Positions 10,006-20,300 of a DNA stretch of 60,000 nt are shown piece by piece; position 1 is the stretch's first letter; every line of letters starts with the position of its first letter. The notes beneath the pieces were generated by a model. The model saw nothing but the letters and a program-made list of their open reading frames with translations. It did not search any database and was not told the origin of the DNA. The stretch comes from Symbiodinium natans (Eukaryota; Sar; Dinophyceae; Suessiales; Symbiodiniaceae). The translations under genes were made by a program, and so were the position numbers. Location of the stretch: the NCBI GenBank assembly GCA_905221605.1, contig CAJNDS010001669.1, forward strand, positions 680,001-740,000. The letters run 5' to 3'.

Positions 10006-10529
10006 CTACCAGAGAGCCCCCAAAAAAACCCTTAATGAGGGAAGAGGGTTAATCGCTCACACTCGGACAAGTCAGGCGAGGTACACACTGTCCCAAGGAA
10101 GAGGGTTTAGGGTTTAGGGTTATGGGTTTTGGGTACTGGCACCCGCATAGCTGAACGAACCGCTTAGCAGGTTTAGGGTTTCGGGTTTAGGGTTTACGGT
10201 TTAAGGTCTAGGATTTGGGGTTTAGGGTTTAGGGTTTAGGGTTTTGGGTTTTGCGTAAACCACATAGGGGTCCCCAGTATGAGTTAAGCTATATTCCTGA
10301 ATTGCGGGGTATTGGGACCTTTGGGAGTCTACCTTAACTTGTCGCAAGAACCCATTGAAGAGAACCTTATGCTCAGGCCCCCCCCTCCGCTGCTTGCAGT
10401 AACGTAAATAAGGACCCCTCGTAGGGTTTGGGGTGTAGGGTGTCGGGTTTGTGGTTTGTGGTTTAGGGGAAAAGGGACACGCGAAACGCGGGAAACCGAC
10501 TGTCTGCGGAGGCTGCTTGGAAGCCCTGA

Positions 10530-10645
10530 CTTAGTAGGTAGGGTAAGTAAGTAGGGTTAGTAAGTAGGGTTGGTAAGCAGGGTTAGTGAGTAGGGTAAGT
10601 AGGGATAGTAAGTTGGGTTAAATAGGGATTATGAATAGGGTTTCT
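10530..10645 (+). repeat. degenerate ~10-base minisatellite
   Basis: Repeated GTAAGTAGGGTTA-like units (TAAGTAGGG, TTAGTAAGTAGGG). It resembles heptamers stretched by AAG insertions. Confidence 0.7.
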
Positions 10646-10649
10646 AGGG

Positions 10650-11200
10650 GATACGAAGTAGACTTACGTCGGCAAGCACGTGCACCAGCGGCTGTAAGCA
10701 AAGACATGTGCAGGGGTAGGCGTTTCTTGTTTGCATGTGAACAGCTCCTCTTACGACAGCAACTTGCGCTGACACCCAAACAGCGAGCTTAACCTCCAAA
10801 CAAAGCTCACAGTTTGTTCCTCAGAGCAGCCGCATGAACCCTATAGCCTTACATGCCCTGCAATGATGAAGCTATGGAGCACCATAAAACCAAGTTTAAA
10901 CCATAAGCCCCTGAATACAGAATATGCCTCAATTCATGATGGGGCTTCCCTCTACAGGAACATGTCTTTGAACAAGGAGCAGCGGATTGTCTGGGAATCT
11001 GAATGCTACATACTCAATGCATGCTATAGCACACGATGATAGACAGAAGCATGTCCTACTGTAGCACTCTATGATGTGCTGTAAGTGTACTGTCATAGGC
11101 TGCCACATCCTACAAAACCAGCGAGGGGGAGTGGCGGGACCTTTAGAAGCTCGGGGGGGGGAGGGGGAAGGAGGAGGGGGACAACCCCAAGGCTTGCTAC
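10650..11200. other. unique sequence, no gene assigned
   Basis: Mixed-composition sequence with ATGCTATAGCACA-type short palindromes (about 11020-11090) and a G-rich patch at 11155-11180. No convincing exon seen. Confidence 0.4.
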
Positions 11201-11283
11201 TAAACCCTAAACCGACCTAAACCCTAAATCTTAAACCCTAAACCCTAAACCCTAAACCCTAAACCCCTAAACCCCACACCTAG

Positions 11284-11403
11284 CAAAGCCCAGACTCAGG
11301 ACCCCGTCCATGAAGAAGTCCACCGTCCCAGCAGTCGTCGCCACTGCAAGAGCTCCCGTGGTCAAGGAGGTGATCGCCATCACATGGGAGGAAACGCTCC
11401 TGG
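11284..11403 (+). CDS. exon-like island, Lys/Val-rich
   Basis: 120 bases between CACACCTAG| and CTCCTGG|GTTTAGGG. Frame has GC-rich third positions (MKKSTVPAVVATARAPVVKE then VIAITWEETLL). The left flank is CCCTAAA, the right TTTAGGG. First of a run of plus-strand islands to 14.05 kb that may be one gene, although not all neighbouring phases match. Confidence 0.55.
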
Positions 11404-11513
11404 GTTTAGGGTTTCCCTAAACCCTAAACCCTAAACCCTAAACCCGAAACCCTAAACCCTGGTGTAGGGTTTAGGCTTGGGGGTTTAGGGTTCCTGGGCT
11501 CCGCGATTTTCAG

Positions 11514-11569
11514 GTTGTTTGCGGTATGGGGCACATGCCCCTTGATCAAGGAGCCTGCCTCAGATCGGG
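11514..11569 (+). CDS. short exon-like island
   Basis: 56 bases between GATTTTCAG| and CGGG|GTTTAATG (LFAVWGTCPLIKEPASDR). Donor again lies in heptamer-like sequence. Confidence 0.4.
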
Positions 11570-11692
11570 GTTTAATGTTTAGGGTTTAGAGTTTAGGGTT
11601 TAAGGTTTAGGGTTTAGGGTTAGGGATGCCTATTCTGGTTTGTGGTCTATTCCTATTCCGGCGTTACATAAGGTTGGGTTCTCTGTGGGCAG

Positions 11693-11746
11693 CGCTCTCC
11701 TGGGTTGCATGGGATCGCTGCTAGTTTGGACCTAGTTTGGTGCCCT
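11693..11746 (+). CDS. short exon-like island
   Basis: 54 bases between TCTGTGGGCAG| and CCCT|GTCCGC, phase 0 (RSPGLHGIAASLDLVWCP). A second frame is also plausible. Confidence 0.3.
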
Positions 11747-11781
11747 GTCCGCTGAACCCGGAGAGCCCAAATACCCCCCTA

Positions 11782-11932
11782 CTTGGAGGTTCATGGGACT
11801 TAATACCCACTTAGAACTGGGCTTATAACCCTACTTATAATTGGGATAACCCCTAGAAGGCCCTTGAGGGGTACTATAAATGGGGATATAAGTACAGTTA
11901 TAAGTGGTTAGTAAGTACCATGAACCTTCAAG
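11782..11932. repeat. family-1 inverted-repeat element, full copy
   Basis: Ends CTTGGAGGTTCATGG and CCATGAACCTTCAAG, with internal TTATAACCCTACTTATAA-type palindromic blocks. 151 bases. Family-1 copies are scattered through the whole window. Confidence 0.8.
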
Positions 11933-12132
11933 TACCTGCGCTTGAGAAGCCTTGCAATTTTGCCTCAAGTCTAGGTCCATTCGGCAGGTGAGGAACATGC
12001 CTTACATCCGGTGTTTCCTTCAGGTCTCTCCCCCTAAGCCTTACACCCCAAACCCTGAAACCTGAACCCTAAACCCTAAACCCTAGACCCTAAACCCTGA
12101 ACCCTGAACCCTGAACCCGAAACCCTAAACAG

Positions 12133-12239
12133 TATCGGGAAAGCCTGAAAGACGCTTTCGCGGCGCTCACGGTGTGCGGCAGAGGCGCAGGATCATGTCT
12201 GCCGCTCCGCCTGCAGAAAGCGGGGCACCCTCAAGCCTG
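12133..12239 (+). CDS. exon-like island after CCCTAAACAG acceptor
   Basis: The acceptor is the last heptamer itself (CCCTAAACAG|). 107 bases stay open (YRESLKDAFAALTVCGRGAG) and end CCTG|GTACCCAGAGAGCCC, the family-2 terminus. A second frame is also open. Confidence 0.5.
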
Positions 12240-12262
12240 GTACCCAGAGAGCCCAAAACCTC

Positions 12263-12370
12263 TTAGGGTTTAGGGTTTAGGGTTTAGGGTTTAGGGTTTA
12301 GGGTTTAGGGTTTAGGGTTTGGGGTTTGGGGTTTGGGGTTTCGGGTTTAGGGTCTAGGGTTTAGGGTAGG
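12263..12370. repeat. TTTAGGG array with TTTGGGG variants
   Basis: About 15 heptamers directly after a family-2 terminus. Confidence 0.9.
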
Positions 12371-12590
12371 AATATGCCCTGTAACTATATGGGGTAGTAT
12401 ATGTATGATTTCAGGTCTAACCCTTGATGAAGGGGTACTGGGTTTGCGTACCGCAAGGTCAGGGATCGGACACCGAAGATGCAGAAGATGTTGGAGGGAG
12501 GGCCCGGAGATCATGTTGGCTGCAAGCTGCGCTGCGCAGTTGTCCCTAAACCCTAAACCTCAAACCCTAAACCCTAAACCCTAAGCCCAG

Positions 12591-12675
12591 GAACGCACAT
12601 CTTTGTTTCTGGCCTGCGGCGAGGGCTGAAGGCGAGAAGATGTACAGGACGGCCCCACCTACCACCTTGGCATCA
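12591..12675 (+). CDS. exon-like island
   Basis: 85 bases between CCCTAAGCCCAG| and TCA|GTGTTTAGGG (NAHLCFWPAARAEGEKMYRT). Both junctions use heptamer sequence. Confidence 0.5.
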
Positions 12676-12705
12676 GTGTTTAGGGTGTAGGGTTTAGGGT
12701 TTAGG

Positions 12706-12798
12706 GCTTATAACCATATTAGAGGACTTGAGGGGCTAATAAGTGGGTTATAAGTACAGTTCTAATTGGCTAATAAATGCCATAAACCTCCAAGTACT
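12706..12798. repeat. family-1 element, 5'-truncated
   Basis: GGCTTATAACCATATTAG... to CCATAAACCTCCAAG. Very similar to 36473-36561 and to the right half of 13847-14026. Confidence 0.7.
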
Positions 12799-13092
12799 AC
12801 CCCCCAACCAAACCCTAAACCCTTAACCCTAGAGGGGGTAGTATAGCGTGAAGTAGTAGGGGAACCCTTGATAGGTGGGAACACGCAACATCTCGCAACC
12901 CGATGTCTCTGCCGGCGAGCGCAGAGCGCGCAAATAGCGCAAATAACAAATGGAAGTGAGCCCTGCAAACAAGAGAGGGATCCTGACTACACCCTAAACC
13001 CTAAACCCTAAACCCTGAACCCTAAACCCTAAATCCTAAACCCTAAACCCTAAACCCTAAACCCTAAACCGGCAATTGGGCTCTCTGGGAAC

Positions 13093-13158
13093 CAATGCGG
13101 AAGAACGACAAGGTAGCCATCGGGTCGAACATGTAGGCAAAGAGCCATACCAAACATC
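13093..13158 (-). CDS. exon-like island ending at a family-2 terminus
   Basis: 66 bases between CGGCTTCCAG| and CATTG|GTTCCCAGAGAGCCC (MFGMALCLHVRPDGYLVVLP). Same donor-side motif as at 12240 on the other strand. A plus frame (KNDKVAIGSN) is also possible, so strand is uncertain. Confidence 0.4.
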
Positions 13159-13442
13159 CTGGAAGCCGGCATCGGGAACACAAGCAGGGTTTTGGGTTTA
13201 GAGTCTAGGGTTTAGAGTTAGGGTGTAGTTAGGGTCTAGGGTTTACGGTTTAGGCGTTCGGCTAACGGTGTGCTGACGGAGGGTAGTGACAATCCCCAGG
13301 TTCTGAACATGCGAGCGTCCTGCAGGCAGACTCCGTTGCGTGTCCCGTCTGCCTACGTCCTCTGCCCTAAACCCTAAACCCTAAACCCTAAACCCTAAAC
13401 CCTTAAACGTGTCATACCAACCCCTCTTAGCACTCCAACCAG

Positions 13443-13495
13443 ATCATCAGCTGACACGAGTGGTGGTACCTGGAAGCCCAATTTTGACTCAGCAA
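13443..13495 (+). CDS. short exon-like island
   Basis: 53 bases between CACTCCAACCAG| and GCAA|GTAATTAG (SSADTSGGTWKPNFDSA). Confidence 0.4.
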
Positions 13496-13682
13496 GTAAT
13501 TAGGGGAAGTAAGTTGGGTTAGGGTTTAGGGTTTAGGGTTTAGGGTTTAGGGTTTAGGGTTTATAAAGGGTTTCAAGGAGATACTAGACTCAGTAGACTT
13601 ACTACGCAGACGTGTGAAGTCAAAAGGTACTTCTCAGCGTTTCCTACACCACTCTCATGATGATATCTTAACTTGCCCCTTA

Positions 13683-13765
13683 ACAAGAAACCCTAAACCC
13701 TAAACCCTAAACCCTAAACCCTAAACCCTAAACCCTAAACCCTAAACCCTAAACCCTAAACCCTA
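13683..13765. repeat. CCCTAAA array (12 units)
   Basis: Perfect units ending CCCTAG|, which serves as the acceptor of the next exon. Confidence 0.95.
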
Positions 13766-13766
13766 G

Positions 13767-13853
13767 CCAAGGAACTGAAGTGATCGAGGAGAATCCAAGC
13801 TCGGAATGGATGCGGCATCGTACACCAGGATCCTTCTCAAACGCTGCTTGGAG
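13767..13853 (+). CDS. exon A of a plus gene with a family-1 intron
   Basis: 87 bases after CCCTAAACCCTAG|, open and biased (QGTEVIEENPSSEWMRHRTP then GSFSNAAW), ending TTGGAG|GTTCATGG. Phase 2 donor. It joins in frame to 14027-14053 across the 173-base family-1 element. Product unknown. Confidence 0.65.
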
Positions 13854-14026
13854 GTTCATGGTACCAATCATAACTGCACTTTATAAGGGATTAGGGTTTA
13901 GGGTTTAGGGTTTAGGGTTTACGGTACATATAACTGTGCTTAAAACCTCATTAGGGCACTTAAGGGCCTATAAGTGGGTTAGAAGTACAGTTATAATTTT
14001 GTTAATAAGCACCATGAACCTCCAAG
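13847..14026 (+). repeat. family-1 element acting as an intron, with embedded heptamers
   Basis: CTTGGAG|GTTCATGGTACC ... ACCATGAACCTCCAAG|. Contains four TTTAGGG-type units at 13893-13920. Removing 13854-14026 keeps the frame (..NAAW-S-GHLRDWIDG). Confidence 0.75.
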
Positions 14027-14053
14027 TGGGCATCTTCGAGACTGGATTGACGG
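14027..14053 (+). CDS. exon B, 27 bases, canonical donor
   Basis: Follows CCTCCAAG| and ends GACGG|GTGAGTC, a consensus 5' splice site. Joined frame reads SGHLRDWIDG. Confidence 0.55.
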
Positions 14054-14367
14054 GTGAGTCGGAGAAAAAGAGTCGAAAACTGCATGGGCCTTTTCGGACA
14101 ACGAAAAAGGCCCAGTCAGAAAACGGGCCGGCGTGAGTGAGGCAACGGCGGCGGCACAAGTCCGAAAAACAGGACAGTGAGTCAGAAAACGGCTGGAAAA
14201 CCAGCCCTGGACCATTCAACCTTAAAACCCTGAAGCGTAGAACCCTGAACCCTAAACCCTAAACCTATAAGGCCCTCAGGTCCCGCTTTCAACCTACGGA
14301 CAACTTTGTTTCTCCTCGCGAGGGCCAAACAAGCCCTCCACAACATTTTGGTGAAAAGGCCGATACT

Positions 14368-14444
14368 TTGGGATTTTCCCCCTTATACTAACTGTCCTTC
14401 ATAATCCCTATTAAGGACAGTTAGTATAAGGGGGAACATCCCAA
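14368..14444. repeat. family-3 element, compact palindrome
   Basis: TTGGGATTTTCCCCCTTATA...TATAAGGGGGAACATCCCAA. The arms pair over more than 30 bases (CTTATACTAACTGTCCTT / AAGGACAGTTAGTATAAG), about 12 bases loop. Confidence 0.85.
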
Positions 14445-15488
14445 CCGAGACTGCTTAAAGTAGCCTCGAAACTCACAAGTCCAAACGCACTGAACCCAAG
14501 ACGTCCGAACGATCATGTCGCGATATGCGGCTTAACAAAAGTTCAGCGCTTTCTTGAAGGTACATGCAAAATCCTTCGGCACCTCAAATGTATCACCGGG
14601 GAAACTTATCAGGAAACTCCGTTCCAGACCAAAAAGAGCCCGGAGTCCCAAAAGGCACGGAGTCCCAAACGGAACTTGCCTGGAGGTTCTTTCATCTTAT
14701 TTAGATTTGGAAGGTTGAAACAAAGAGTTACTGCTGTTTTGGTCTTGTTTAAAACGAGGTGGGACACTCCGCGCATATGCACGGCACCCTCACGTCTCTT
14801 TCTGGCTGGTCTTCGCCCCTTTGCCTTGGACATTGTAAGGGTGCCGTGCATGCGCGCTCAATGCACCAGGAACTGCCCCTCATTTCCTGAAGATAAGGAC
14901 TGTACGACTCACCTCGTTTTGAGAAACCCAAAACATCCCAAGACACCAGCAACTCCTTCTTTTACAACCTCCCAAATCAAAAAAAAGATGAGACACGAAA
15001 AAGTTTGATTTCTAGGGCTCACGAAATACCTTTTGTTACCTTGTTCCACAAAAGATCAACTTTTGTGAAGTTGCATATCTCGACAGAATCGTTCGGAAGA
15101 CTTGGGCTCAATACCTATTGACTTGTGAGCTTCGAGGCTGCGTTGAAGAGTATCTCTAGGGGAACCCTGAACCCCTAAACCCTAAACCCTAAACCCTAAC
15201 CCCTAACCCCTAAACCCAGTTACATGTGTCCGCAAGGTGGCCACTTGCCCTCTTGGGTCCAGAAGTATGGACCCTTTTGGGTTTTGTAGGGCCTTTAAGG
15301 GGTAAGTAAGGGGTCCCCATTCATGGGCCCATACTAAGGGACCATGTAACTACCCTTACAGTATCGGCCTTTTCCCCCTAGGAAAATGTCTATGTTGTGG
15401 GGGTTGGTTTGCAGCCGCGAGAATAAATGAAGCTTTCGTACACCTTACCGGCTCTTCTTAGTTCAAAAAAGAAGCTAAGTTAAACAAG

Positions 15489-15560
15489 TTAGGCCTCTTG
15501 AATAAAGGCTGGGTCCGGGCAGTCTTTCGTGACATCAGCTCTTCTGAAAAGTAGAATCAG
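15489..15560 (-). CDS. terminal exon, joins across family-7 intron
   Basis: Acceptor CAGCCAAGATCAG| then 23 codons to TAA (LILLFRRADVTKDCPDPAFI QEA, written in two parts). Phase 0, matching the exon at 15674-15759. Confidence 0.6.
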   Translation of the reverse strand: MILLFRRADVTKDCPDPAFIQEA

Positions 15561-15673
15561 CTGATCTTGGCTGCACTTAGGAGGGTAGCTATGAACTAAA
15601 TTTTTAGCTGCCTCATTAAGAAACCCAATTCACCCAAAAAGGCTAAGGATCTAAAGTTACAGTAAATCACCAC
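15561..15673 (-). repeat. family-7 element acting as an intron (second copy)
   Basis: 113 bases on the minus strand, GTGGTGATTTACTGTAAC... to ...CAGCCAAGATCAG. Clearly related to 8678-8796, but the flanking coding sequences are unrelated, so the element moved rather than the gene. Confidence 0.7.
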
Positions 15674-15759
15674 AACGTGATGAGGAGGATCTTCTGCAGT
15701 ATTCAGGGAACAAAGCTGCTGGACGGATGCTTGCAAAAATCCTTGGCCGGAGGTGTTTT
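15674..15759 (-). CDS. penultimate exon of minus gene
   Basis: CCGCGCAG| then 86 bases open (NTSGQGFLQASVQQLCSLNT then AEDPPHHV) to |GTGGTG. Joined protein continues LILLFRRADV... to stop. Plus frames are also open, but the in-frame join supports minus. Confidence 0.55.
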
Positions 15760-15906
15760 CTGCGCGGGTGGGGGTGGGAAACCCTGAACCCTAAACCCAA
15801 AACCCTGAAACCCTAAACCCTAAACCCTAAACCCTAGTGTCTTGTCTTTTCCACTTGGGGTTCCGACTCGGGGCGTCCCTTAGGCAGCGGGCTGGGAGCC
15901 TGGTGG

Positions 15907-16060
15907 TTTGGGGTTCAGGGTTTAGGGTTTAGGGTTTAGGGTTTAGGGTTTAGGGTTTAGGGTTTAGGGTTTAGGGTTTAGGGTTTAGGGTTTAGGGTTT
16001 AGGGTCTAGGGTTTCGGGTTTCGGGTTTCGGGTTTAGGGTTTTGGCTTAGGGGGTTTAGG
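15907..16060. repeat. TTTAGGG array, then TTTCGGG variants
   Basis: About 14 perfect units, then TTTCGGG units, leading into the G6T3 tract. Confidence 0.9.
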
Positions 16061-16073
16061 GGTTCCGGAAGAT

Positions 16074-16360
16074 GGGGGGTTTGGGGGGTTTGGGGGGTTT
16101 GTGGGGTTTGGGGGGTTTGGGGGGTTTGGGGGGGGTTTGGGGGGTTTGGGGGGTTTGGGGGTTTGGGGGGTTTGGGGGGTTGGGGGGTTTGGGGGGTTTG
16201 GGGGTTTGGGGGGTTTTGGGGGGGGGTTTGGGGGGGGGGTTTGGGGGTTTGGGGGGTTTGGGGGGTTTGGGGGTTTGGGGGGTTTGGGGGTTTTGGGGGT
16301 TTTTGGGGGTTTTTCGGGGGTTTGGGGGGTTTGGGGGTATTGGGGGGTTTGGGGGGTTTA
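16074..16360 (+). repeat. (TTTGGGGGG)n G-rich tract
   Basis: About 290 bases of T3 separated by G5-G9. Generates long spurious Gly/Trp/Val and Pro/Thr ORFs. Runs of G this dense predict stable G-quadruplexes on the plus strand. Confidence 0.95.
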
Positions 16361-16507
16361 GTGTCGACCGTCAATACACCTGGATTGGGGAATATACCTT
16401 GGTTTAAGGTCTAGGGTTTAGGGGTTTTTGCAAGCACTCTCTGCAGGGTTTAGGGTTCAGGGTTAGGATCCGTGTTTTCGCTTAAGCCATGCTCCTTAAC
16501 TTGTAGG

Positions 16508-16755
16508 GGTGTTGGGGCCCTCTGCGCGTGCTTCTGTCGTTTCGCAACCAGGCGTCGTCGTGCTGCTGGCGAGGACGGCGCCACCATTCGGGAGTGGCGC
16601 CAGCAACTCGGGGAATTGACTTCGGAAGGCAATGCTGGACCCACACAAAATTCTGGATCAACCCACATTCCAGCACTGGACCGCAAAACCTACACCCAAA
16701 AACCTTTTGCCACTGGGCGAAGGCAAGCCAGAATTCCATGCGCCACCGAGCGCTC
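16508..16755 (+). CDS. exon-like island, 3' border unclear
   Basis: After TTAACTTGTAG| the frame GVGALCACFCRFATRRRRAA ... TIREWRQQLGELTSEGN stays open for over 80 codons until the CCCTAAA array. Reverse-strand ORFs overlap; the plus frame shows the best GC3 in the first half. Confidence 0.35.
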
Positions 16756-17369
16756 TCAAGCCCAAAACCCTAAACCCTAAGCCCCAAACCCCAAACCCTA
16801 AACCCCAAAGCCCAAACCCAAAACCCAAAACCCAAAACCCAAAACCCTAAACCCTAAACCCTAAACCCTAAACCCTAAACCCTAAACCCAAATCTAACAT
16901 GCCAAGTGAGCAGCGGAAGCACGATTCTTGTTTGGTCGGCCTTGGCGCACACGCGCACTGGGAAGCAATGCCCAAGAGAGCCGAAAGCCGAAAGCCTCTT
17001 AATCAAGGAACGTGGTTTAAGGTTTAGGGTTTAGGGTTTAGGGTCTAGGGTTTAGGGTTTAGTATTAGGGTTTAGGGTTTAGGGCTACGGGGTTATCTTA
17101 TTAGCATCCCCAACTCCACCAAGTCGAACCCTCCGACCGTACTCTCCTGCGAGGGGCTGCTTCGCGGCTGAAGAAGCCGTCTCCTTCCGCCTAGGGCCGT
17201 GCGATCGTCCTGGGCTGAATGATGCTGGACACGGTGCTGCCGCGCCCAAACCCGACAGCAATCTAGTTCGGGACCCCAGCACCCCTTAGTTCAGGAATCT
17301 ACCCTATACACTCCTGAATTCAGGGGTATTGGGCCTCTCTGATACTTCACGATATTTCAGATTCCTTCA

Positions 17370-17568
17370 TCAGAGCATGCCGCTACCATAAGTCGCCCGG
17401 GAATTCCTGCGTGAGGGCACATGGGCAGCAAGAAGTTCAGAAAATAAGTTGAGCACGCCTCTTTCAATAACTTGAGGCGAGCAGCAGGCCAGAAAGACTG
17501 AATTTCTCTGTACGTTGCGACAAGCATGTAGCCCTGCTGCCAGCAGGGAGTGGCAAAGGCACGTCTTG
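17370..17568 (-). CDS. terminal exon-like island, 65 codons
   Basis: Follows family-2-type sequence TTTGGCTCTCTTTGCGTGTGCAG| and reads 65 codons to TGA (NVQRNSVFLACCSPQVIERG then VLNLFSELLAAHV). A second minus frame is also open. Product unknown. Confidence 0.45.
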
Positions 17569-17688
17569 CTGCACACGCAAAGAGAGCCAAATACCCCGCA
17601 ACTAAAAAGTTGTGAATAACGCGTGCCATTCATACTAAGCATCCCCATATTATTGCAGGTGTGCTCCGCTTTTGGAATACTGGTCTCC

Positions 17689-17810
17689 AAACCCTAAACC
17701 CTAAACCCAAACCTCAAACCCCAAACCCTAAACCCCAAACCCCAACCCTAAACCCTAAACCCTAAACCCCAAACCCTAAACCCCAAACCCCAAACCCCAA
17801 ACCCTAACCC
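17689..17810. repeat. CCCTAAA/CCCCAAA mixed array
   Basis: About 16 units with many CCCCAAA variants. On the minus strand the array starts at the donor of the island at 17815. Confidence 0.9.
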
Positions 17811-17814
17811 TGAC

Positions 17815-17896
17815 CTCTCTGGGACGCGGCATCTCCCCCCTCCGCCTGCGTCGTGAGAGCAGCCGCGCGCACAGCGCCGCTGGTGTTCAAGTTCGC
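17815..17896 (-). CDS. exon-like island, Ala-rich
   Basis: 82 bases between CCCCGCGCAG| and AGAG|GTCAGGGTTAGGG, every codon biased (ANLNTSGAVRAAALTTQAEG then GDAASQR). Donor in heptamer sequence. Confidence 0.55.
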
Positions 17897-18465
17897 CTGC
17901 GCGGGGCCCAAAGAGCAAAAAGGTTTAGCATTGAAAATTGCCACTATGATCTTCTATTAATTTATATATGTGTAGCCTAATATCTCTATATTCTTAAGGA
18001 TGAGACAATATCTTAGATAAAATATAGTACAGAAATCGATGTTAGGCTTTAGGGTTTGGGGTTTAGGGTTTAGGGTTTCGGGCTTAGGGTTTAGAGTTTG
18101 GGGTTTTGGGGTTAACCAGGTAACCCTAAACCCCCAAGTAAGCAACACGCCTTCATGCGCAACAAGAGCACCTACTTTTCCAAGTGTTCCGTAAGGTGTA
18201 GCCCTTACTTACACGGGGTGTTGGACCCTCCATGAGCAAGAGCCATCCTTGAAAGGAAACCTTTGGGACGCATAACAAGAGCCCAAAACCCCTTGAGTAA
18301 GGAACATGGGTTTTGGGTTTAGGGTTTAGGGTTTAGGGTTTAGGGTTAGGGTTTAGGAATGTACCCTTAAACCATCTAGGGATCCTTAGTATGATTTAAG
18401 GTATATTCGTTTAGGGGTATTGGGCTCTTTGGCTAGCCCGGTGTTTTCCGCAAAGTGTTGTCTCA

Positions 18466-18520
18466 GAGAGAGAGAGAGAGAGAGAGAGAAAAAAAAAAAC
18501 AAAGAGAGAGAGAGAGAGAG
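18466..18520. repeat. (GA)n with internal A-run
   Basis: Two (GA)n blocks separated by about 11 A. Confidence 0.95.
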
Positions 18521-18524
18521 TTGT

Positions 18525-18682
18525 TGGTTTAGGGTTTAGGGTTTAGGGTTTAGGGCTTAGGGCTTAGGGTTTAGGGTTTAGGGTTTAGGGCTTAGGGCTT
18601 AGGGTTTAGGGTTTAGGGTTTAGGGTTTAGGGTTTAGGGTTTAGGGGTTAGGGTTTAGGGTTTAGGGTTTAGGGTTTAGGTT
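18525..18682. repeat. TTTAGGG/GCTTAGGG array
   Basis: About 22 units with interspersed GCTTAGG variants in a repeating higher-order pattern. Confidence 0.9.
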
Positions 18683-18699
18683 TTAGGCCTAGTAGGATT

Positions 18700-19440
18700 T
18701 AAGGAGCGTCCCTGAGTTAACTAAGGGGTATGGAAGTCTCTGGGACATACCCTCAGCCCTAACCCCGAGACTCGAGTACTCCTTAATTAAGAGAGGAATA
18801 TTCCTTGAACCACATAAGGAACCCTACTATGTCTTCAGGAGCATTTCCTTAATGTCCCAAGGTAGATCGAGGATTTGTCGCCTCTAAAATGGTAGGACGC
18901 GGGCTGGTGTGCGCTGCGTTTTTTGGCATGCCTTGGGGTGTGCTCACGTTCAGAAGTGCAAAGAACCTAGGTTTTATTTGGGAACCAGGAAGAAACAGCA
19001 CAGATTACTCGAAGGCCGCGCGCTTTGTAGTGATTTTGAGTGTTTCGCCTAGGCGGGAGGACAACAGAAAACTCGTTTAGACAACATTTTACTTTTTTCA
19101 AGGATACTTGTTGGGGCTTGCATGTGTGGGGCCTGAACCGTTCAGTGTAAAGCACAGACCCTCAACAAAAGTGCCATGGCAACGCAGACACGTTCGACAG
19201 GCGAAGAAAAAAAGTACCTTCAGTCGGCATGGATGTTCCCAACATGGATGTTCCCAACATGGATATTCCCAACCCACCCCTCGAACCCCTCTCCAAAAAA
19301 AAATTGAAAAAAATCAATGGACGCAGGGCGCACGAGACCACGTCCTACCTCAAACAAGCTGTGTAGAAGAATATTAGTAACTCTATACGGTAATACACAA
19401 AAAGTGGGGAAAAAGACCTGAGAGTTCTATTCTGGGGTTC
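18700..19440. other. low-confidence region, family-2 remnants and a 15-base triplet
   Basis: Contains family-2 fragments (18715-18870) and three tandem copies of CATGGATGTTCCCAA at 19229-19271. Open frames here lack codon bias and I assign none. Confidence 0.4.
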
Positions 19441-19493
19441 AGGGTTCAGGGTTCAGGGTTTCGGGTTTCGGGGTTTGGGAATTGCCTGAAAGG

Positions 19494-19550
19494 AGAGGGT
19501 CGCCAGCTGGTTGTTGACCCTGCCAAGCTTGTAAATCGATGGCCCACCTG
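19494..19550 (-). CDS. exon-like island with possible GC donor
   Basis: CACCCGCAG| to TTTCAG|GCAATT (SIYKLGRVNNQLATLSFQ). The donor would be GC, a class used in dinoflagellates. Confidence 0.3.
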
Positions 19551-20216
19551 CGGGTGACCGCATTTCCCCCCCAAAGCCCTATATAAGAGACCCCTGAATG
19601 AAATCATGTTCCTTCACTGTGTTTAGGGTTTAGGGCTTAGGGTTTAGGTTTTTTGCGTAGGGTTTAGGGTGATTGTGTAGCACCTTAAACCATGCTAAGG
19701 ATCCCTTATGGTTTAAGGTATATTCCTTGATTAAGTGATCCCTTAATATGGTCCCTTAAGAAGTGTATGGGCCCTTGGGTTTTGCAGGGTATATAGCCGG
19801 GAATAGGTGGTTTCCCAAATGCGGGCCCGTATTAGTGGACCATGTAGCGAACCTAAGCATCCTCCGCCTTACAAAACTGTAGTTTCTTTAGGCTTGTCAT
19901 CATACTTGGGACCTTGTGCGACATAAAGAAGACCACTGTTCTTGAGGGGTGTCCAGCTTTTGTGTCCATAGACCACTGCACAGCCCAGAGCGAAAAGTTA
20001 TGCTACGATTTTGAGAACTGCCCGTGTAAGTCGATCATGCAGATCATGCAGTTCGACTCCTGACTCGCGGGAGGGAGGGGAAGGGCAAACTCTCTAGTTT
20101 TCCTCTGTGTGTGACGCCCTTGTGTTGGCTGAACGACTGGTCTGCAGCATTCTGCAGCGAGTCGACCGGGACGGAAGCCCTCCTAACCCCCTAAACCTTG
20201 AACTCTAAACCCTACC

Positions 20217-20300
20217 CGACTATTTGCTTAAGAATCCCCCAAAACATCAGCAAAGATGCTTCCTGTAGGGATGTTTTTGGGGGTCTTGAGCAAATAGTAG
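20217..20300. repeat. family-4 element
   Basis: CGACTATTTGCTTAAGAATC ... GGTCTTGAGCAAATAGTAG, inverted ends, 84 bases. Confidence 0.7.

Noticed and set aside
16006-16407. Overlapping 80-120-codon Gly/Trp/Val and Pro/Thr ORFs
   Set aside because: They are translations of the (TTTGGGGGG)n tract in several frames on both strands.
20030-20075. tRNA-like GCAGTTCGACTCCTGA
   Set aside because: A T-loop-like string but no matching acceptor, D or anticodon stems.
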